A DNA stretch of 64,000 nt from contig JAJYUJ010000003.1 in NCBI GenBank assembly GCA_021792615.1, positions 38,700 through 102,699 on the forward strand, read 5' to 3'. The position numbers were made by a program, and so were the translations under genes. Each line of letters starts with the position of its first letter. Position 1 is the first letter of the stretch. The notes under the pieces are model-generated. The model was not told where the DNA came from. It saw only the letters and a list, made by a program, of their open reading frames with translations, and made no database searches. The DNA comes from a bacterium (lineage in GTDB: Bacteria > JAMCPX01). This document shows, piece by piece, positions 57,023 to 64,000 of the stretch.

Positions 57023-57098
57023 ATCATGAGTTTTTAATCTTTAATCTTGATTCTTTGATTCCCCATCTTAATTTTATTTTGAATCTTGAGTTTTTAAT
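57017..57098 (+). repeat. AT-rich direct repeat, 60-bp period
   Basis: TTTTGAATCATGAGTTTTTA at 57017 recurs as TTTTGAATCTTGAGTTTTTA at 57077, exactly 60 bp later, with similar TTAATCTT-type filler between. It occupies the gap before truA and overlaps the end of the barrel-protein gene. Confidence 0.7.
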
Positions 57099-57113
57099 TT
57101 TCAATTTCTTAAA

Positions 57114-57893
57114 ATGATGCGCAACATAAAACTTATCGTCGAGTACGACGGCACAAACTACAAGGGCTGGCAGGATCAACAATCCGCTCATCATTCAGAG
57201 CGGAAGGGCAAAAGGCCTGAAGCACAGAATACCCTCTTGACCATACAGGGGATACTGAGAGAAGCGATTGGCAGGATAACACATGAAGACATAAAGCTCA
57301 CCGGAGCGGGGCGGACGGATTCCGGGGTGCATGCGCAGGGGCAGGTGGCGAATTTTTATACCGTATCGGATTTTACGATCGAAAGGTTTCCGTTAGCCAT
57401 CAATGCATATTTGCCCTATGACATTGCCGTAAAATGTGCGGAAGAAGTGCCTTTGGAATTCAATGCAAGAAACGATGCAAAAGCCAGAGAATACCTGTAT
57501 GTAATCAATAATCACAAATTCAGGACAGCACTGAAAAGGCTATACAGCTTTCATGTACCTCCGAAACTGGATATTCAGGCCATGCAGCAGGCTGCCGGGT
57601 ACTTGATCGGAGAGCATGATTTTACCGGATTTGCGTTCGGCAACAAAGGAAAAAGGACCAGGAACATCATGAAGCTTGAGATAAAGAAAAAGGATGACTT
57701 TTTGTATATAACTGTTAAAGCAAATAGCTTCCTCATGCACATGGTACGGTATATCGTCGCAGCATTGCTTGAGGCAGGAAAAAGGAAAATGAAACCAGAA
57801 GACATAAAACTTTATCTTGAGCCGGCACTGAGGAAATGGACGCATTCCCGTGCACCGGCGCGGGGATTGTTTTTAATGAAGGTAGAGTATTGA
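57114..57893 (+). CDS. truA: tRNA pseudouridine(38-40) synthase
   Basis: 259 residues. [15 protein letters not shown] and the catalytic aspartate in [15 protein letters not shown] are unmistakable; [18 protein letters not shown] is the C-terminal motif. Between WQDQQ and TIQGIL there is an insertion of about 18 charged residues ([13 protein letters not shown] and following, near 57180-57240). The stop codon overlaps the lepA ATG by one base. Confidence 0.95.
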   Translation: MMRNIKLIVEYDGTNYKGWQDQQSAHHSERKGKRPEAQNTLLTIQGILREAIGRITHEDIKLTGAGRTDSGVHAQGQVANFYTVSDFTIERFPLAINAYLPYDIAVKCAEEVPLEFNARNDAKAREYLYVINNHKFRTALKRLYSFHVPPKLDIQAMQQAAGYLIGEHDFTGFAFGNKGKRTRNIMKLEIKKKDDFLYITVKANSFLMHMVRYIVAALLEAGKRKMKPEDIKLYLEPALRKWTHSRAPARGLFLMKVEY

Positions 57894-59689
57894 TGGACAC
57901 AAAGCACATAAGAAATTTTTCTATAATTGCCCATATCGATCATGGGAAGTCAACACTCGCGGACAGGATCCTCGAGCGAACGGGCGTGTTGACGATTCGG
58001 GAGAAAAAAGACCAGTTCCTCGATCAGATGGACCTGGAACGGGAACGGGGCATTACCATAAAAGCCTCGCCGGTGAGGATTGATTATCATGCAAAGTCCG
58101 GTGAGGACTTTATCTTTAATCTTATCGATACACCGGGGCACGTTGACTTTTCTTATGAGGTCTCGCGGAGCCTTGCTGCATGCGAAGGTGCGCTGCTGGT
58201 CGTCGATGCAACACAGGGTGTGGAAGCGCAGACCCTTGCAAACGCATACCTTGCCATAGACAACAACCTCGAGCTTATACCGGTAATCAACAAGATCGAT
58301 CTCCCCGGTGCTGAACCGGAAAGGGTGAGAAAGGAAATAGAAGATATCATCGGCATTGATGCTTCAGGTGCTATACTTGCAAGTGCCAAAGAGGGCATAG
58401 GCATAGACGAGATACTCGAGGCTGTTGTGACAAGGGTACCGCATCCAAAGGGCGACCCGGCAAAACCTCTGAGCGCTTTGCTGTTCGATAGCTGGTACGA
58501 CAGCTACCAGGGGGTTATCATGGTGGTGCGTCTGTTTGACGGGTCTGTCCGGATTGGTGACAGAATTAAAATGCTTTCAACGGGACGCAGCTATGAGGTG
58601 ACGAACCTTGGGATAGTCGCACCGCTGGTGAGAGAGGTAACAGGGCTGTCGGCAGGGGAGGTCGGCGTTATTATAGCAGGAATAAAAGACCTACACGAAA
58701 CAATGATTGGTGATACCATAACACTCGAGAATAATCCCGCGACAACACCGCTCCCCGGATTCAAGCATATTAAGCCGCTGGTCTTTGCGGGTCTGTACCC
58801 GGTCGAGAACAATCAATACGAGCCGCTCAAGGCTGCCATCGAAAAGCTTATCCTCAACGATTCCTCATTCACGTACGAGCCTGAAACATCGACAGCGCTC
58901 GGTTTCGGGTTCAGATGCGGATTCCTCGGGTTGCTGCACAAAGAAATTATTCAGGAAAGGCTTGAAAGGGAATACGAGCTCGAACTTATTTCAACTGCAC
59001 CGACGGTTGCATATCATATTTATCTGCAGGACGGAGAAATGGTTTCCGTAGATAACCCGGCAAACTTTCCGGAGGACAGGTCTGTTCAAAAGATAGAGGA
59101 GCCCTATGTGGTCGTGACGATCCATATACCGTCGGAATTCGTCGGCGCGGTATTGAAGGTTTGCGAGGACAAAAGGGGCATCCAGCGGGAGATGAAATAT
59201 CTCACCCAGAACAAGGTCATGATCGTTTATGAACTGCCGCTGTCGGAAATGATCAGCGATTTTTACGATAAGTTGAAATCGATCTCCCGGGGTTATGCCT
59301 CTATGGAGTACGAATTCCTTGATTATAAGACATCGGATCTTATAAAGCTGAATATACTCATCAACGGAGACCCGGTGGATGCACTGTCTCTGATTGTCCA
59401 TAAGGACAACTCTTATTATCGGGGGAGGGCGCTTACCGAAAAGCTGAGGAAGGTCATTCCCCGGCAGCTTTTTGAGGTGAATATACAGGCCGCAATCGGT
59501 TCCAGGGTCATTGCCAAGGAAAGCGTCAAAGCGATGAGAAAGGATGTTCTGGCAAAGTGTTACGGAGGTGACATCACCAGAAAGAGGAAACTGCTTGAGA
59601 AACAGAAAGAAGGCAAGAAGCGGATGAAGCAGGTCGGTGTCATCAATATCCCGCAGGAGGCCTTCCTGTCCGTATTGAAGTCGGAGTGA
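57893..59689 (+). CDS. lepA: Elongation factor 4 (back-translocating GTPase)
   Basis: 598 residues from the ATG at 57893, which overlaps the truA stop; an upstream open frame from 57836 is inside truA. G1 motif [15 protein letters not shown]3 [11 protein letters not shown]4 NKIDLPGA, and the LepA-specific C-terminal part ([20 protein letters not shown]) are all present. It acts on stalled ribosomes. Length equals the family norm. Confidence 0.97.
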   Translation: MDTKHIRNFSIIAHIDHGKSTLADRILERTGVLTIREKKDQFLDQMDLERERGITIKASPVRIDYHAKSGEDFIFNLIDTPGHVDFSYEVSRSLAACEGALLVVDATQGVEAQTLANAYLAIDNNLELIPVINKIDLPGAEPERVRKEIEDIIGIDASGAILASAKEGIGIDEILEAVVTRVPHPKGDPAKPLSALLFDSWYDSYQGVIMVVRLFDGSVRIGDRIKMLSTGRSYEVTNLGIVAPLVREVTGLSAGEVGVIIAGIKDLHETMIGDTITLENNPATTPLPGFKHIKPLVFAGLYPVENNQYEPLKAAIEKLILNDSSFTYEPETSTALGFGFRCGFLGLLHKEIIQERLEREYELELISTAPTVAYHIYLQDGEMVSVDNPANFPEDRSVQKIEEPYVVVTIHIPSEFVGAVLKVCEDKRGIQREMKYLTQNKVMIVYELPLSEMISDFYDKLKSISRGYASMEYEFLDYKTSDLIKLNILINGDPVDALSLIVHKDNSYYRGRALTEKLRKVIPRQLFEVNIQAAIGSRVIAKESVKAMRKDVLAKCYGGDITRKRKLLEKQKEGKKRMKQVGVINIPQEAFLSVLKSE

Positions 59690-59699
59690 GCAGTGGAAA

Positions 59700-59735
59700 A
59701 ATTCTAAATTCTAAGTCCTAAATTCTAAATAAAAT
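59700..59735 (+). repeat. ATTCTAA repeats before the four-helix-bundle gene
   Basis: ATTCTAA, ATTCTAAGTCCTAA and ATTCTAAAT units run into the start of the next gene. The reverse complement of this kind of sequence (TTAGGATTTAG) appears downstream of that gene at about 60155-60166, so the gene has loosely inverted AT-rich flanks. Confidence 0.6.
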
Positions 59736-59738
59736 AAA

Positions 59739-60134
59739 ATGACTGACATTCAAAATAAAAAACAATATAATTTAGAGGAGAGAACATTTGATTTTACAAA
59801 ACGAGTTATTGAATTTGTAAACAAATTACAAAAGACATTGCCAAATATTGAGATTGCAAAACAATTAATAAGATCTGCTGGTTCAGTTGGAGCAAACTAT
59901 ATTGAAGCAAATGAGTCCCTGAGCAAAAAAGATTTTATTATGAGGATAAAGATTTCTCGTAAAGAGGCAAAAGAAAGTCGTTATTGGTTAAAACTTATCA
60001 ACTGTTATAATAAAGAAGCAGAAAAAGAACAGCAAGATCTTGTGCAAGAAGCTTATGAACTCAAGAAAATCTTTGGAGCAATATTAATAAAAACGAATTC
60101 TAAGCTCGAAACACAAAATCCTAAACAACTTTGA
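59739..60134 (+). CDS. Four-helix-bundle protein (S23 / 23S rRNA intervening-sequence type)
   Basis: 131 residues. RTFDFTKRVIEFVNKLQKT, IRSAGSVGANYIEANESLS and KISRKEAKESRYWLKLI are the family motifs. These proteins were first seen in intervening sequences inside 23S rRNA genes and are also scattered as single genes; no function is settled. Here it stands alone between lepA and lepB, AT-rich, with AAA/TTA/AGA codons unlike the flanking genes, and bordered by related repeats on both sides. That points to recent acquisition. Confidence 0.88.
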   Translation: MTDIQNKKQYNLEERTFDFTKRVIEFVNKLQKTLPNIEIAKQLIRSAGSVGANYIEANESLSKKDFIMRIKISRKEAKESRYWLKLINCYNKEAEKEQQDLVQEAYELKKIFGAILIKTNSKLETQNPKQL

Positions 60135-60164
60135 ATATTATGATATTAAATTTGTTTAGGATTT
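60116..60164 (+). terminator. Hairpin at the end of the four-helix-bundle gene
   Basis: AAATCCTAAACAA (60116-60128) and TTGTTTAGGATTT (60152-60164) form a perfect 13-bp stem around 23 nt, spanning the stop codon. No T-run follows beyond TTT, so terminator function is uncertain; it may equally be the end of a mobile cassette. Confidence 0.45.
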
Positions 60165-60205
60165 AGATATTAGTATTTCGGATTTTGCTCATAAGAGGAG
60201 ATGAT

Positions 60206-60826
60206 ATGGTAAAAGAAAAAAAGAAAAAAAGTGTTATTAGGGAGTATGTCGAGGCATTTACAACCGCGATTATACTTGCCCTTATAATCCGGGCGTTTAT
60301 TATCCAGGCATTTAAAATCCCATCAGGATCCATGGAACCTACCTTATTGGTCGGGGACCATATTCTGGTAACCAAATTTATTTACGGTACGCACATTCCG
60401 TTTACGAATGATGTCGTACTGCCGTTCCGATCTCCGAAAAGACGGGATGTCGTCGTGTTCGAATACCCGAAGGATGAGAGTATAGATTTTATCAAACGGG
60501 TCATCGGACTGCCCGGGGACAAGGTACAGATTATCAATAAGCAGGTTTTCATAAACGGCAAGGCACTCAAGGAACCGTATGCATATCATGGGGATCCGGA
60601 GATATTGCCGGCTTCTGAGTCACCGAGGGACAATTTCGGACCGATTGTCGTTCCCAAAGGTGAATACTTTATGATGGGTGATAACAGGGATTTTTCCAAC
60701 GACTCGAGGTTCTGGGGGTTTGTTAAACGGGACTTGATTCTCGGAGAGGCCGAGATTATTTATTTCTCATGGAACACCAAGACATACCATATTCGGTGGA
60801 ACAGGTTCGGGATGATCATACATTGA
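60206..60826 (+). CDS. lepB: Signal peptidase I
   Basis: 206 residues from the ATG at 60206, after AAGAGGAGATGAT. A basic start (KEKKKKSVIREY) precedes one membrane helix; the catalytic serine is in KIPSGSMEPTLLVGDHI near residue 40, and the general-base lysine is in DFIKRVIGLPGD near residue 97. MMGDNRDFSNDSRFWGF is the box E motif. It removes signal peptides from exported proteins. The neighbours truA and lepA are consistent with the common lepA-lepB pairing. Confidence 0.95.
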   Translation: MVKEKKKKSVIREYVEAFTTAIILALIIRAFIIQAFKIPSGSMEPTLLVGDHILVTKFIYGTHIPFTNDVVLPFRSPKRRDVVVFEYPKDESIDFIKRVIGLPGDKVQIINKQVFINGKALKEPYAYHGDPEILPASESPRDNFGPIVVPKGEYFMMGDNRDFSNDSRFWGFVKRDLILGEAEIIYFSWNTKTYHIRWNRFGMIIH

Positions 60827-60969
60827 TGAATGGGTGTTCGCCGCAATCTAACCTTGCCTATCGCGGGAGGGTCAATGCGAATGATGCGATTAACATGCTC
60901 CATACCAACGAAGAATTCTCGCTGTTTAGGGTGTGGTTCTTCAATTACTTTAGATCCATTATGTGGTAG
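60826..60969 (+). CDS. Possible 47-residue small protein after lepB
   Basis: The ATG overlaps the lepB stop by one base (TGATG), a typical coupling arrangement in this genome. The peptide begins MNGCSPQSNLAYRGRV and ends in an aromatic stretch (FRVWFFNYFRSIMW) that could bind a membrane. No family is recognised, and the frame could be chance: it runs through an otherwise empty 175-bp gap. Confidence 0.25.
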   Translation: MNGCSPQSNLAYRGRVNANDAINMLHTNEEFSLFRVWFFNYFRSIMW

Positions 60970-61001
60970 ATAGTGAAAAAATGAAGAGAGAGAAGATAGA
61001 A

Positions 61002-62315
61002 ATGAAAAAAAATATAATCAGGCTTTTGGGGTTTTCGAGTGTAATTCTGCTAGTTCTGTCAATGGTTTATGGTTGCGGCAGTAGTAACACATCCACAATA
61101 ACAACAGCCCCGCCCATAGCGGTAACCGTAACACTCACACCGTTATCAGGTACGCTGGATGCAGTAAATCCAAATTCGGTGTTTTATGAGGTTATTCCAG
61201 CCTCAGCCGGTATTGTGGATCCGAACTCGATAAAAATAAGTATATCTCCGTCTTTTCTTTTTACCGAGGTCAACGGTTTCAGTTCCGGTACCTTTGCCGG
61301 TTATGCCGATATCGCGCCCGAAGGCTTTCTTCCTCCGGCAACCACATTCAGCGTAACGACGAATTTTTTAACAAATCGAAACGGTACTATATATGCAGCA
61401 ACCGCATACAATGCATTCACGACGGTCACTCCTTCGGGAACGTTTCCTGTTACAGCAGGGCATAGTTATACCCTTACGGTAAACAACAGTATTCAGCCTC
61501 AGGGGCTTGCTTCGATAACCGCAGGTGCATTCCCTGAACTTGCTGTCAGCGTACTGACGACTACCGCTGCTTCAAATCCAAACGCAGCAGGTGCAGACGG
61601 CAGCATGATACTCTTCGGCGGACAGGCATTCAGCAGTTCATCTCCAACAGACATCAATCCCGCGGCATTTGCCCTGACTCTTACAGCATATTATGAAGGG
61701 AGCGAGTTTATGTCTTCCGGCAGTGCGGTATTGTCTGTCGCAGGTATGACGCTGCCCCTTCAGAACTTTAGTCTGAGGGGCACAGCAAATGCAGATGGTA
61801 CGATTTCAAACGGTGTATTCTATGGTGTCCTTCATTGTATCGATGCCGTGTGTTCGAATATTACGGACACAACTTTAGCCTCTGCCGTATCTCCGTATAC
61901 TGATGGAAATGGCAATATGGCAGTACTCGGAACATTTACCGGCGCAGCCAATACATTCAGCCCTGTAACATGGATTGGTGGAGGTGATACGGCAACGACA
62001 ACGCTTGCAAACGGAATTGGTGCTGGTATCTCAACAGCAACACTCGAGATTACAACAACATCGTCACCGCTTATAGCAACTGCAACGCTTCCATTTGTCA
62101 TACTCACACAAACGGACTCTAACAACATGTTACGCATAGCTGCTGTTGGACAATCTACTGATGCTCTACCTCTGACTTCACCAATAATTTTTGACTATCC
62201 TTTAGTAGAGCCGGGGCTTTCCGGTGTACCATTTTCAACGGCAATAGGCCAGACCTACACAACTTACTTCATGTTCGGTTTAACAAACTCCAAGACCGTT
62301 ACATTTACACCATAA
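61002..62315 (+). CDS. Lipoprotein of unknown function
   Basis: 437 residues from the ATG at 61002. MKKNIIRLLGFSSVILLVLS followed by MVYGC is a lipoprotein signal with the cysteine near residue 25. The rest is rich in threonine, serine, alanine and glycine, with beta strands such as AVTVTLTPLSGTLDAVNP and a long stretch TTTLANGIGAGISTATLEIT. Only a few cysteines follow the lipobox. It resembles no family that I can name. It is followed by its own terminator. Confidence 0.65.
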   Translation: MKKNIIRLLGFSSVILLVLSMVYGCGSSNTSTITTAPPIAVTVTLTPLSGTLDAVNPNSVFYEVIPASAGIVDPNSIKISISPSFLFTEVNGFSSGTFAGYADIAPEGFLPPATTFSVTTNFLTNRNGTIYAATAYNAFTTVTPSGTFPVTAGHSYTLTVNNSIQPQGLASITAGAFPELAVSVLTTTAASNPNAAGADGSMILFGGQAFSSSSPTDINPAAFALTLTAYYEGSEFMSSGSAVLSVAGMTLPLQNFSLRGTANADGTISNGVFYGVLHCIDAVCSNITDTTLASAVSPYTDGNGNMAVLGTFTGAANTFSPVTWIGGGDTATTTLANGIGAGISTATLEITTTSSPLIATATLPFVILTQTDSNNMLRIAAVGQSTDALPLTSPIIFDYPLVEPGLSGVPFSTAIGQTYTTYFMFGLTNSKTVTFTP

Positions 62316-62359
62316 GAGATTGAGGTTAATCAAGATTCACCAACATAGTATTTGATATA

Positions 62360-62388
62360 GCCCCCCGCCTTTCGCGGGTGGCTTCTTT
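62360..62388 (+). terminator. Terminator of the lipoprotein gene
   Basis: GCCCCCCGC (62360-62368) pairs with GCGGGTGGC (62374-62382) with one mismatch and a CTTTC loop, followed by TTCTTT. Confidence 0.7.
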
Positions 62389-62401
62389 GTCCTGTGATGT
62401 A

Positions 62402-62548
62402 TCTTAATCCCTTCCCCTCTTAGGGAACGGGTACCCACCCGACAGGAGAGGGTGCGGATGAGGTCTGATTTGCTTAGGTCTCAATCTCTAATCTTAGAAG
62501 TTGGATCTTTCATTTCCTCCCCCTTGACGGGGGAGGGTAGGTGGGGGT
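62402..62548 (+). repeat. GC-rich dyads between the lipoprotein gene and the IS
   Basis: A first part (62409-62460) has CGGGT/ACCCG dyads within C-rich sequence; the second (62516-62536) is a perfect hairpin CCTCCCCC/GGGGGAGG with a TTGAC loop. The latter resembles a dispersed repeat often seen in bacterial intergenic DNA. The IS begins directly after it. No gene is visible here. Confidence 0.6.
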
Positions 62549-62580
62549 TGGAGTGCGCCCCTGTGTTTGGACTAAATTTC

Positions 62581-63408
62581 TCATAAAAAGAGAGCAGAAT
62601 TTTCATTGTTTTTGCCCATGGCTGCAAGTTGTTCAAACTCCTCAGGTGGTACATTCCCAAGTGCTGAATGCAGCCGCTTCTTGTTATACACTTCCTCTAT
62701 AAAATAGGGAAGCCTTTCTATGACATCTTCATAAATCTCATAGTCCCATAAATACACCTCCTCATATTTCAGCGTCTTCATAAACGATTCCATATACGCA
62801 TTGTCATAAGGGTTGCCCTTTGCAGACATGCTTACCTCAAATCCTGCATCCATAAGCTTGTTCACATACTCATTGCTTGCATACTGCACTCCCCTGTCTG
62901 AATGATGGATACAGCCTTTCGCAGGCTTGCGTGTTTGAATTGCTGCTTCCAATGCATCAAGACAGAGCTGATTATCAAGCCGCCGTGATAATGCCCAGCC
63001 TATTGCCTTGCGGGAATACAAGTCTAATATCGCTGCAAGGTATACAAAACCTCTCTGGATATGTATGTAGGTTATGTCCGCTGCCCACACTTCATTTATC
63101 CGATTGACTTCCTTGTCCTTGAGGAGATTCGGATAGATCCTATACCCGTGCCTTGAGTTTGTTGTATGGACGCTGAATTTTTTCAATGTTATAGGGTATA
63201 ATCCATATTCTCCCTGTACACGCCGAATGCGCTTGCCATTGAGAGTTATCCCTTCCCGTCTTAACTGCTTGTTTATTCGCCTATATCCATACCCAGGAAA
63301 TTCACCCTGTATCCGTTCTATCATCATCTTGAGTTCCTTGTCGGTTCTGTCTGCTTCATCTGTTGTTTTTGGTTTATAATAATACGTGCTCTTGGATAGA
63401 CCGGTCAT
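62581..63408 (-). CDS. IS3-family transposase OrfB (rve integrase core)
   Basis: 275 residues. An HTH_21-like segment (EFPGYGYRRINKQLRREG) precedes the integrase core with the DDE triad: Asp in EVWAADITYIHI, Asp in HHSDRGVQYAS and Glu in NAYMESFMKTLK, all intact. The own ATG overlaps the orfA stop by 4 bp, but the -1 frame stays open upstream to the A8 run in orfA, so the main active product is probably an OrfAB fusion made by frameshifting. Confidence 0.95.
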   Translation of the reverse strand: MTGLSKSTYYYKPKTTDEADRTDKELKMMIERIQGEFPGYGYRRINKQLRREGITLNGKRIRRVQGEYGLYPITLKKFSVHTTNSRHGYRIYPNLLKDKEVNRINEVWAADITYIHIQRGFVYLAAILDLYSRKAIGWALSRRLDNQLCLDALEAAIQTRKPAKGCIHHSDRGVQYASNEYVNKLMDAGFEVSMSAKGNPYDNAYMESFMKTLKYEEVYLWDYEIYEDVIERLPYFIEEVYNKKRLHSALGNVPPEEFEQLAAMGKNNENSALFL

Positions 63409-63755
63409 TTTGCACCCTTCTGATACTGTTCCAAATTCTTTGATGTGATTATTGATGTAGCTGCGATTTGACGTGGGGGCTTTAGACTTTGTATTTTTTT
63501 TAAAACCTCGATCTGCATATACAGCTCACCCAGCTTCTCTTTCAATTCCCGGTTCTCTTTCTCAAGCATCTTCTCTCTGCCTGTAGGTCCTTTGGTAAGA
63601 CTGCCGTCCCGGTATTTCTTTAGCCATTTCGATATCACGCTTGACGCTATACCATGCATACGGCTTGCATCCGCAGATGTGATTATTCCGGATTCTATCT
63701 CCTGCATTAGCTGCTGTTTAAACCCTATGTCGTAACTTTTATACTTCTTGATCAT
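63405..63755 (-). CDS. IS3-family transposase OrfA
   Basis: 116 residues. Helix-turn-helix of the IS3/IS911 type (FKQQLMQEIESGIITSADAS and HGIASSVISKWLKKYRDG), then a coiled-coil leucine-zipper-like region (LEKENRELKEKLGELYMQIE) used for dimerisation. It binds the IS ends. GGAGAAGACAAA precedes the ATG. Confidence 0.93.
   Translation of the reverse strand: MIKKYKSYDIGFKQQLMQEIESGIITSADASRMHGIASSVISKWLKKYRDGSLTKGPTGREKMLEKENRELKEKLGELYMQIEVLKKIQSLKPPRQIAATSIITSKNLEQYQKGAK
63494..63501 (-). other. Predicted -1 frameshift site in the IS3 element
   Basis: On the minus strand eight adenines follow TTTT, giving the slippery heptamer A-AAA-AAA in the orfA frame (codons TTA AAA AAA ATA). Moving back one base enters a frame with no stop codon through the orfB ATG, and the added residues (SEGCKMTGLSKSTYYY region) match the normal N-terminus of IS3 OrfB proteins. 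Confidence 0.8.
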
Positions 63756-64000
63756 TTTGTCTTCTCCTTAATCGGAGCTTATCTTATGCTGCAAACCATT
63801 CCAAAAGGCTTTTCATCAAAAACAGATCCTGACGTAAATAACGACCTCATTAAATCTATTCTAAGCCATCTTTTTTGTCCTGTCCATATCTGACTATCAA
63901 CCTTTATCCGATCATACAGCATGATTTAGCCCCTGTTTGACTCCCTTTAATTTGCTCACTTTTTGATCGGATTTTTGTCCAGTCCATAGGGCGCACTCCA

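Larger units (their letters stand above)
62549..64000 (-). mobile_element. IS3-family insertion sequence, apparently complete
   Basis: 1452 bp. The left end TGGAGTGCGCCC (62549-62560) is the exact reverse complement of the right end GGGCGCACTCCA (63989-64000), with further partial identity inward (GGAC). Inside are orfA and orfB in the -1 arrangement of IS3 elements. The right end is the last base of the window, so a target duplication cannot be checked, and the left flank is repeat-rich. The non-coding part between orfA and the right end (63756-63988) is longer than usual for this family and holds a near-copy of the subterminal sequence. Confidence 0.88.

Overview
The window reads as a chromosomal segment of an uncultured, anaerobic or microaerophilic diderm bacterium, best matched by eye to Deltaproteobacteria-like lineages (Desulfobacterota sensu lato). 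Evidence for an outer membrane is an Omp85 barrel protein, a TamB C-terminus, a SurA-type chaperone domain, a further small beta-barrel protein and lipoproteins. Evidence for anaerobic carbon metabolism is a ferredoxin-dependent 2-oxoacid oxidoreductase and a class I (Fe-S) fumarase in place of 2-oxoglutarate dehydrogenase and FumC. Base composition looks mid-40s percent GC. No rRNA, tRNA or CRISPR array is visible. The assignment to a lineage is inference.

Layout. 1-5115: outer-membrane biogenesis genes (tamB 3' end, Omp85, SurA-N protein) and rimK, chained by one-base stop/start overlaps. 5204-19467: a promoter with a near-perfect palindrome, then an almost complete TCA cycle in one direction: acn, icd, mdh, two-subunit fumarase, sdhCDAB, sucCD and korDABC. 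Citrate synthase is the missing step. 19481-25617: biosynthesis continues on the same strand (class V aminotransferase, serA, hisZ, purA, galT). 25680-32367: DUF134 regulator, a leftward MsrA-MsrB fusion, a long-chain acyl-CoA dehydrogenase behind a perfect FadR-like box, an eIF2B-like protein, and a MarR/ABC exporter operon behind its own palindromic operator. 32489-35887: a very large MalT-like/BTAD transcriptional activator. 36049-41267: a siroheme/haem operon (precorrin-2 dehydrogenase, ccsA, hemA, hemC, cobA-hemD). 41320-44854: an ArsA-like ATPase with an HSP20-like tail, a helical protein, a PATAN/J-domain/TPR protein, and def. hemL follows on the minus strand. 46311-53894: psd, pssA, leuACDB and asd. 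53891-57022: a beta-propeller surface protein, a GIY-YIG gene and an outer-membrane protein. 57114-60826: truA, lepA, a four-helix-bundle protein and lepB. 61002-62315: a lipoprotein. 62549-64000: an apparently complete IS3-family element whose right end coincides with the end of the window.

The gaps between genes are short (none exceeds 300 bp), but many hold dispersed palindromic elements of at least four families. The most interesting is the GTCATTCC...GGAATGAC family. It occurs as solo hairpin elements at 8626 and 52681, and at 55983-56327 its two ends flank a small GIY-YIG nuclease gene, so that the whole has the layout of an autonomous element with non-autonomous derivatives. A four-helix-bundle (S23-type) gene at 59739 is similarly AT-rich and set between related AT-rich repeats. 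These two cassettes, and the palindromic operators in front of acn, the acyl-CoA dehydrogenase and the marR-like gene, are the main observations that ordinary gene calling would miss.
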